Below, one piece after another: positions 59,484 to 64,000 of a stretch of 64,000 nucleotides of DNA. The stretch's first letter is position 1. Every line of letters begins with the position of its first letter. Source of the stretch: Pseudomonadota bacterium (lineage in GTDB: Bacteria; Myxococcota_A; UBA796; SXON01); NCBI GenBank assembly GCA_030685065.1, contig JAUXQH010000061.1, positions 1 to 64,000 on the forward strand, read 5' to 3'. The translations under genes were made by a program, and so were the position numbers. The notes beneath the pieces are model-generated. The model was not told the DNA's origin, did no database searches, and saw nothing but the letters and a program-made list of their open reading frames with translations.

Positions 59484-59511
59484 TTGACTCTCGGCCGCGG
59501 GCGCCTAAAAG
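59484..59511 (+). promoter_or_regulatory. Probable promoter for the CsbD-like stress gene
   Basis: TTGACT (59484-59489) and TAAAAG (59506-59511) are separated by 16 nt, followed by a leader of about 60 nt to ATG 59576. A good match for sigma-70 type sites and one of few in the window with a recognisable -35. Confidence 0.5.
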
Positions 59512-59575
59512 TACCGGGCCAAGCTCAACAGGCTCGGCTTTCATCGAACACTCTCCCTCCAACCAGGAGCTCATC

Positions 59576-59857
59576 ATGAATTGGGATCAAATCCAGACCA
59601 ATTGGAACCAGTACAAGACCTCCGTCCGCGAGACCTTCAACAAGCTGACCGACGACGATCTCGGGAAGATCGACGGGCGCCGCGACCAGTTCCTCGGCAA
59701 GCTCCAGGAGCGCTACGGCTACTCCCGCGAGATCGCCGAGCAGAAGCTGAACGACTTCTGCACGAAGGTGGACACCATGAAGGTCGGCGCCGGCGCCGGC
59801 AACGCCATGGGCGGCAACCGCACCGCCGCCGCGCCCAAGAAGGGCGAGAAGGTCTAG
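59576..59857 (+). CDS. CsbD-like stress protein
   Basis: 93 residues. Starts MNWDQIQTNWNQYKTSVRET and contains LTDDDLGKIDGRRDQFLGKL and YGYSREIAEQKLNDF, the helical CsbD pattern (a small hydrophilic protein induced in general stress). Tail is Gly/Ala/Lys-rich. Strong AGGAG 7 nt before ATG and a good upstream promoter suggest high expression. A GC-rich hairpin at 59865 follows. Confidence 0.92.
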   Translation: MNWDQIQTNWNQYKTSVRETFNKLTDDDLGKIDGRRDQFLGKLQERYGYSREIAEQKLNDFCTKVDTMKVGAGAGNAMGGNRTAAAPKKGEKV

Positions 59858-59864
59858 TCCTTCC

Positions 59865-59888
59865 GGGGGGGCCCCCGGTGGCCCCCCC
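59865..59888 (+). terminator. Hairpin after the CsbD-like gene
   Basis: GGGGGGGCC (59865-59873), loop CCCGGT, GGCCCCCCC (59880-59888): 9 bp, 7 nt past the stop. No T-tail. Confidence 0.5.
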
Positions 59889-60086
59889 GTCTCCACCCCT
59901 CCCACCCCGCGCGTCCAGCCCGCCCTTCGGGCGCCCGTGCGGATTGTCACGACTTGCCAACTCCGGCGGGACCCATCGTCTCCCGCCGCGGTGCCGCACC
60001 GGAGGTGTCTAGATCCACCGGCGGAGAGCGGACCGACGTACGCGCGCCGATCGGCCGCGGGCTCGCCCCGCTCCCCGGAGGCGAAC

Positions 60087-60386
60087 ATGGCGAACATCGA
60101 CATCGAACAACGGCCGAAGGCGAACATCCTTCCCTGGCTCGTCGCCTTGGCGATCCTGGTGGTCGTCGTAGGCTGGCTCCTGTGGCGAAACAACCGCATC
60201 CCCGACGTGCAGGGACGGCTCGACGCGCCCTCGAACGACGGCAACTTCCTGGGTGACGCGGCGTTGGCCGAGGCCCTCGTGCTCGATCCCCAGCCCGACC
60301 TGGCGCCCGAACCGGAAACCAACTCGGAGCCCGCGGTGGAACCCCACGCGGAGCCCCACGTGGAACCCCACGTGGAGCCCGTGTAG
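60087..60386 (+). CDS. Small single-pass membrane protein with EPHV repeats
   Basis: 99 residues. One hydrophobic helix near residues 15-33 (ILPWLVALAILVVVVGWLLW), a short extracytoplasmic part, and a C-terminal repeat of EPHx units encoded by four 12-bp repeats (60336-60383). The GGAGG before ATG 60087 is a strong ribosome-binding site. No known family. It lies between a CsbD-like gene and a PRC-barrel gene and may belong to the same stress response. Confidence 0.75.
   Translation: MANIDIEQRPKANILPWLVALAILVVVVGWLLWRNNRIPDVQGRLDAPSNDGNFLGDAALAEALVLDPQPDLAPEPETNSEPAVEPHAEPHVEPHVEPV
60336..60383 (+). repeat. Four 12-bp tandem repeats coding for EPHV units
   Basis: GTGGAACCCCAC, GCGGAGCCCCAC, GTGGAACCCCAC and GTGGAGCCCGTG run end to end in the last codons of the small membrane protein gene. 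Confidence 0.85.
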
Positions 60387-60405
60387 CAGCCACACGGCAG
60401 GCCTT

Positions 60406-60437
60406 CGCAAGGGAGGAGAGCCGCAAGGGAGGAGAGC
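60406..60437 (+). repeat. Tandem 16-bp duplication carrying two Shine-Dalgarno sequences
   Basis: CGCAAGGGAGGAGAGC occurs twice in direct tandem (60406-60421 and 60422-60437), the second ending 1 nt before ATG 60439. Each copy contains GGGAGGAG, so there are two complete ribosome-binding sites. Confidence 0.9.
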
Positions 60438-60438
60438 G

Positions 60439-61251
60439 ATGCAGGACAAGCATTCCGGCCACAAGGCAACCGCACAGCAGGCAACCGCACAGAAGGCGAC
60501 CGAACAGAAGGCGCGGCTCGCCCCGCTCGGCGAGCTCGAAGACTACAAGGTCAAGGAGGGCAACCCGGACATCCGGAGGTGGGAGGTGTTCGGCGCGGAC
60601 AGCTTGCGCATCGGCGAGGTGCGGGAGCTCATCGTGGACACGGGCGCGATGAAGGCCCGGTACATGGTGATCGTGCTCGACCGTACGCTGCCGAACGTCG
60701 CCGGGGAGCGTCGCGTGCTCGTGCCCATCGGCCGCGCCCGCCTCGATGACGCCCTCGATCGGGTGTACCTCGACGACGTGACCATCGCGACGGCACACGC
60801 GCTCCCCGACTACGATCCCACCAATTTCAACCCATCGGTGGAGTGGTCCCTCTTCGGCGGAGGCATCCCGGCGCCCCCGCCACCGGTCTCCCCGCCCCAG
60901 ACCAGCGCCCCGGCGGCCGCGGGCTCCGAGGCCCAGGTTGCCCCGGTGGCCCAGGGGACCCCGGCCCATGATCCCGACTTCTACAATCGCCCGGAGTACG
61001 ACTCCAACCGCTTCTTCGGCCGTCGCAAGCAGGACGCCAACGAACCCTACGTGGTGCTGCACAAGGAGCAGGTGACGATCGAGCCGGTCGGGGACTCGGT
61101 GGAGGTGACCCGGGAGCAGGTGACCGTGGAGCGCTACCCCGTGGGCCCCGACGGCCGGATCGTGGACCTGAACGAGCCCCGCGAGGCGCCAGAGGCGGAC
61201 GTGAAGCGCGAGGCGGACGCGCGCGACACGAAGAAGAAGGAGCCGGTATAG
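60439..61251 (+). CDS. PRC-barrel protein with repeat N-terminus
   Basis: 270 residues. Residues 10-24 repeat the unit ATAQQ/ATAQK/ATEQK, encoded by three 15-bp DNA repeats (60466-60510). A PRC-barrel follows (LGELEDYKVKEGNPDIRRWE, then VLVPIGRARLDDALDRVYLD), then a Pro-rich linker and a segment resembling DUF2382-type strands (VVLHKEQVTIEPVGDSVEVT). Such proteins are stress-induced and of unclear function. The duplicated Shine-Dalgarno upstream suggests high translation. Convergent with the DksA-like gene. Confidence 0.83.
   Translation: MQDKHSGHKATAQQATAQKATEQKARLAPLGELEDYKVKEGNPDIRRWEVFGADSLRIGEVRELIVDTGAMKARYMVIVLDRTLPNVAGERRVLVPIGRARLDDALDRVYLDDVTIATAHALPDYDPTNFNPSVEWSLFGGGIPAPPPPVSPPQTSAPAAAGSEAQVAPVAQGTPAHDPDFYNRPEYDSNRFFGRRKQDANEPYVVLHKEQVTIEPVGDSVEVTREQVTVERYPVGPDGRIVDLNEPREAPEADVKREADARDTKKKEPV
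60466..60510 (+). repeat. Three 15-bp tandem repeats in the PRC-barrel gene
   Basis: GCAACCGCACAGCAG, GCAACCGCACAGAAG and GCGACCGAACAGAAG are consecutive and encode ATAQQ, ATAQK and ATEQK. Confidence 0.85.
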
Positions 61252-61258
61252 CCGGCGA

Positions 61259-61654
61259 TCAATCGTGGTAGTCGGTGACCTTTTTGCGCACCGGCTTGCT
61301 CGACTTGGACTCCGCCGCGGTCTGGCAGTCGACACAGCGGCGCACGAACGGGAGGAGCTCGAGCCGCTTCGGCGGAATGGGCTCCTCGCACTTCTCGCAG
61401 AGGCCGAAGTTCTCGGGATCCTCCTCCAGCCGGCGCTCGGCGTGGGCGATGCGCAAGAGCTGGTCCGCGCGGACGCGGTTCCGGCTGCTCGCGATGGACT
61501 GGTCCATCTCGCGGTAAGGGGCTTCATCCTCGTCGGCCGCGCTCGGGACCGCCCCGATGTCGTCCGCACGCACGGTGACATTGCCCGCGGCCTCCACCTC
61601 GGCGCGAAGCTCTTCGAGGCGGCGGCGGACTCGCGATATCTCGTCTGGGGTCAT
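61259..61654 (-). CDS. DksA/TraR-family zinc-finger protein
   Basis: 131 residues. An N-terminal coiled-coil with acidic tip residues (ADEDEAPYREMDQ) and the C4 zinc finger C86-x2-C89 ... C107-x2-C110 (CEKC and CVDC). The basic tail is KPVRKKVTDYHD. DksA-family proteins bind RNA polymerase through the secondary channel and mediate the stringent and stress responses. It is convergent with the PRC-barrel gene and may be transcribed with the genes upstream on the minus strand. Confidence 0.92.
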   Translation of the reverse strand: MTPDEISRVRRRLEELRAEVEAAGNVTVRADDIGAVPSAADEDEAPYREMDQSIASSRNRVRADQLLRIAHAERRLEEDPENFGLCEKCEEPIPPKRLELLPFVRRCVDCQTAAESKSSKPVRKKVTDYHD

Positions 61655-61714
61655 CCGCCCGGGTTTAACCCCGCCGGCGCGTCGGCGCCTCGTGCCCGAC
61701 CGTTCCGTCGTTAC

Positions 61715-62203
61715 TCAATCACCGTTCGTCGCGCCGGGGGTGGGGGAGGCGGCGATCCACTCCACCCCACCGTCCGGGACGCGCGCCCAGGCGACGTCGG
61801 CCACCTGCTCGCCGAAGTCCACGTGGTCGAGGGCGACGGGCTCACCCGTGTCGATGTACGAAAGGGCGACGGTCTCGCCCAGCCCGCCGAGCTTGAAGGG
61901 CGCGTGGAGCTCGCCCTGTTCGGGCTGCCCGTCGCACCACACCAGCAGGTAGGTGCCGGGCTCGATGGGCTCGCCCTCGGGGAGGGGCCAGCGCGCGGGC
62001 GCGTTCGCGTCATCGGAGAGGAAGATGCCGGTGCGCGAGACCGGCTTCTCCCCCCCGTTGAAGACCTCGATCCAGTCGTCGAATTCGCCCGCGTCATCCG
62101 CGTTCGTCAGGGTGTTCTTCGCCAGGATCTCGTTGACCACGAACCCCTCGGCCTGATCCCCCCGCACCCCGCCACACCCCACGAGTAGCCACGCCCACAC
62201 CAT
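61715..62203 (-). CDS. Lipoprotein with a lamin-tail domain
   Basis: 162 residues. MVWAWLLVGC gives a lipobox (LVGC) with a short signal. Residues about 20-150 form a lamin-tail-like beta domain: FVVNEILAKNT, DWIEVFNGGEKPVSRTGIFL, and LPEGEPIEPGTYLLVWCDG. Such domains occur in extracellular proteins of environmental bacteria. Probably an outer-membrane lipoprotein. It lies downstream of the HEAT gene on the same strand. Confidence 0.88.
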   Translation of the reverse strand: MVWAWLLVGCGGVRGDQAEGFVVNEILAKNTLTNADDAGEFDDWIEVFNGGEKPVSRTGIFLSDDANAPARWPLPEGEPIEPGTYLLVWCDGQPEQGELHAPFKLGGLGETVALSYIDTGEPVALDHVDFGEQVADVAWARVPDGGVEWIAASPTPGATNGD

Positions 62204-62248
62204 GCACGCCCCAGGATGAGCATGGGATAAGCACGGTTTCGAGGAGGA

Positions 62249-63151
62249 CTAGCGGCCGATCACGCGCAATGCGGCACGCGCGACGCGCGGATCGGGATCC
62301 CGGGTGGGGTCCTGCGTGAGCGCCCGGAGGCCCGGCAGGGCCGCAGCCTCCTCCGCGCCGAGCCGCTCGAGCGCCGCCACGGCGCGCAGGCGCACGTCCG
62401 CGTCGGAGTCCGCGAGCAGCGATACGACCGCGCTCCATGCACCCGTGAGGCCCAGCCATCCCGCCGCGCGTGCCGCGTAGGCCCGGACCGCCGGATCCGT
62501 GTCTCCGAGCGCGGCGAACACCACCGCGGCGTAGCTCCCCCCATCCTCCCGGGCCCCGATCGCGCGGAGCGCCGCGGCGCGGACGGATCCGGCGGTGTCG
62601 GACGCCGCGAGCGCGAGGCCGGCCCGCGCGACATCGGCCTCGGCGTGCTCGAGCGCGCCCGCCAGCTGCTCGCGCACCGCCGGATCCGACTCGACGGCGA
62701 GCAACCCGGCGACGGCCTCGCTCCAATCCCCGCCGCTCAGGCGCAGAGCGTCGACGAGGGCGGCCCGCTCCGCGCTCGGGGTCTCGGACGAGACGAGGCG
62801 CTCGACGAGCAGCGGCGCGGCCTCGGGGGCACGCAGCCGCCGGTCGGTGAAGCGGATGGCGCCGTTCCGCGTGGTCAGCGGCGCGCAGGTCGCGACCGCG
62901 TCCGCGAAGGTGGGATCCTGGCGCCATTCCAGCGCGGCCGCGGCCCGGGCGCGGAGGCGCCAACCCGCGCTCTCCACCAGGGCGGAGAGCGTTGCGTCGG
63001 ACACGGGGGCGAGGGAGAGGGCGCGGGCGTCTGGCGTTGCGAGGGCCGCCGTGCCGGCCGCGGCGAGGGCCCCCGATGCGGCGGGCAGCTGGACGTCGCC
63101 GGGCGTTCCGGCGAGGGCCGCCCCGAGGACGGCGATCAAGATCAAGGTCAT
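62249..63151 (-). CDS. Exported HEAT-repeat protein
   Basis: 300 residues with a signal peptide (TLILIAVLGAALAGTPGDVQ). The mature part is a chain of HEAT/PBS-like repeats, for example VRAAALRAIGAREDGGS, VRAYAARAAGWLGLTGAW and VRLRAVAALERLGAEEAAAL. It has no enzyme motif and probably acts as a periplasmic docking array. ATG 63151 overlaps the stop of the arginine-deiminase gene (ATGA), so the two are coupled. I chose it over an upstream in-frame start because the signal peptide begins here. Confidence 0.88.
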   Translation of the reverse strand: MTLILIAVLGAALAGTPGDVQLPAASGALAAAGTAALATPDARALSLAPVSDATLSALVESAGWRLRARAAAALEWRQDPTFADAVATCAPLTTRNGAIRFTDRRLRAPEAAPLLVERLVSSETPSAERAALVDALRLSGGDWSEAVAGLLAVESDPAVREQLAGALEHAEADVARAGLALAASDTAGSVRAAALRAIGAREDGGSYAAVVFAALGDTDPAVRAYAARAAGWLGLTGAWSAVVSLLADSDADVRLRAVAALERLGAEEAAALPGLRALTQDPTRDPDPRVARAALRVIGR

Positions 63152-64000
63152 TCGCCCTCCAGAAGGTGCTTCGCGTCGGTCCACCAGTCACGAATCGGGG
63201 TGCGGCGGGTGTTGCTCCCGCAGTGCACTTCTCCCCAGGCCATGTGGTACCAGTCCCAGTCGTCCAACCAATTCAGGGAGAGGCTCGAAGGCAGGAGCGA
63301 CGCGACCTCGGCGATGAACGGGTCCGTGGATTGATCGGCTACGTCGGTGCGGAGGAACGGGTCCGGGAGGAACAGCTCGGGGCCGCTCCCCATGTCCGCG
63401 ACGACCAGGTTGACCGTGGCGGGGATGAGCGCGAGGGCGCCGCCGCCGCACTCCTGCTCCTCGTAGAACACCCCCGGAACGAGGATGATGTCCTCGTCGT
63501 CCAAGCCGAGCTCGGCCTTGAAGATGGCGAGGTTGGGATCGAGGTAGTCCGCCTGCATGTCCTCGTTCTGGGACCAGAGCGAGTCATCCTCGAGCATGTC
63601 GCCGATGGTGGCATAGCCGTGGTCGGCCCGGTACTGCGGGAGCGAGAGGGAGGGGTCGAGCCCCTCGAGGAAGGCGCGCCCGAGCTCGGTGTCCGCGTAG
63701 AGGAAGCGGAAGCCCTTCGGAGCCGTCGGATCGGGCACGAACGTCGAGAACTCGTCCACATGCCCCACGCAGAGCCAGGTGTTGTCGACCTGGAAGGGGT
63801 CCTGCACGCGCTGGGCCTCGAGCATCACCGCGAGGTCGTCGGTTACACCCTGGCCGCGGTTGTCACCCCAATAGATGCGCCCGAACGGGTACTCGACGCC
63901 ATCCACCGTGACAGGGGGTGACACCTCGAGGTTGCCGAACGAGTCCTGGGAGGTGGCACGCCCGGATCCCCAGGTGCGGATCGCGGTGTCGGGCCCCTCC
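63148..64000 (-). CDS. Protein-arginine deiminase-like protein (partial, 5' end beyond the window)
   Basis: The 284 visible codons include its stop at 63148-63150; the frame stays open to the right edge. They match the catalytic part of protein-arginine deiminases: DSFGNLEVSPPVTVDG, then LCVGHVDEFSTFVPDP with the catalytic His and Asp, and near the end GEVHCGSNTRRTP, whose Cys aligns with the active-site Cys. The enzyme would convert peptidyl arginine to citrulline. The family is known mainly from vertebrates, with bacterial relatives described. The N-terminal domain, any signal peptide and one catalytic Asp are outside the window. Confidence 0.92.
   Translation of the reverse strand, partial: EGPDTAIRTWGSGRATSQDSFGNLEVSPPVTVDGVEYPFGRIYWGDNRGQGVTDDLAVMLEAQRVQDPFQVDNTWLCVGHVDEFSTFVPDPTAPKGFRFLYADTELGRAFLEGLDPSLSLPQYRADHGYATIGDMLEDDSLWSQNEDMQADYLDPNLAIFKAELGLDDEDIILVPGVFYEEQECGGGALALIPATVNLVVADMGSGPELFLPDPFLRTDVADQSTDPFIAEVASLLPSSLSLNWLDDWDWYHMAWGEVHCGSNTRRTPIRDWWTDAKHLLEGE

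Overview
The window is a very GC-rich chromosomal segment, roughly 70 % G+C by eye, packed with genes on both strands. No rRNA, tRNA, CRISPR array, insertion sequence or prophage was seen. The host is Gram-negative: it carries lipid A and Kdo enzymes (an MsbA-like flippase, a WaaA-LpxK fusion, an LpxL-type acyltransferase), lipoproteins, type IV pilus ATPases and MsrB. A eukaryote-like Ser/Thr kinase, Cys/Asp-rich DxDGDG (MopE-like) lipoproteins, several HEAT-repeat proteins, a lamin-tail protein and a protein-arginine-deiminase homologue point to a deltaproteobacterial or Myxococcota-like lineage. That placement is inference from gene content, not from a marker search.

Region by region. 1-16 kb: end of an upstream gene and an ABC exporter, then minus-strand genes for a polytopic membrane protein, a Ser/Thr kinase and a LuxR-type regulator. 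A plus-strand trio of secreted or lipoprotein genes follows (6.0-9.2 kb), then a stand-alone receiver protein, a small membrane protein, a DUF455/ATP-grasp fusion, an alkyltransferase-like protein, the WaaA-LpxK fusion and an acyltransferase. 16-22 kb: periplasmic proteins, a glycosyltransferase, a secreted HEAT-cyclophilin fusion and FtsH. 22.3-33.8 kb: a tightly coupled plus-strand housekeeping run: membrane protein, folP, cdaA, cdaR, glmM, pdxJ, NAD(P)HX repair, tsaE, a ComEA-like HhH protein, cysteine desulfurase, mnmA and rnc. 33.8-38.3 kb: two PilT-type ATPases, the first with a HEAT front end, and a NhaR-like regulator converging on a TerC-family gene. 39.4-42 kb: era and der. 42-53 kb: msrB, a PNPOx-fold protein, mutL, miaA, a lipoprotein, the bfd-bfr iron pair behind a Fur-like box, accA, aroA, cmk, and an MBOAT/SGNH acyl-transfer pair lying between cmk and rpsA. 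53-64 kb: rpsA, a structured intergenic region, a LapA-like and a DUF2079-like protein, tesB, a pseudouridine synthase, a CsbD/PRC-barrel/DksA-like stress cluster, and a minus-strand operon ending in a lamin-tail lipoprotein, a HEAT protein and an arginine-deiminase homologue cut by the right edge.

Functional themes are envelope biogenesis (lipid A, c-di-AMP and GlmM for peptidoglycan precursors), tRNA modification (tsaE, mnmA with a cysteine desulfurase, miaA), ribosome assembly and translation GTPases (era, der, rpsA), iron handling and stress adaptation. The most notable points are the arginine-deiminase gene coupled to a HEAT gene, three multi-domain fusions, an AT-rich palindrome in front of terC/era, a candidate structured RNA after rpsA, a 104-nt hairpin upstream of tesB, and a recurring arrangement in which a -10-like hexamer sits only 6-8 nt before a start codon that lacks a Shine-Dalgarno, suggesting leaderless transcripts.
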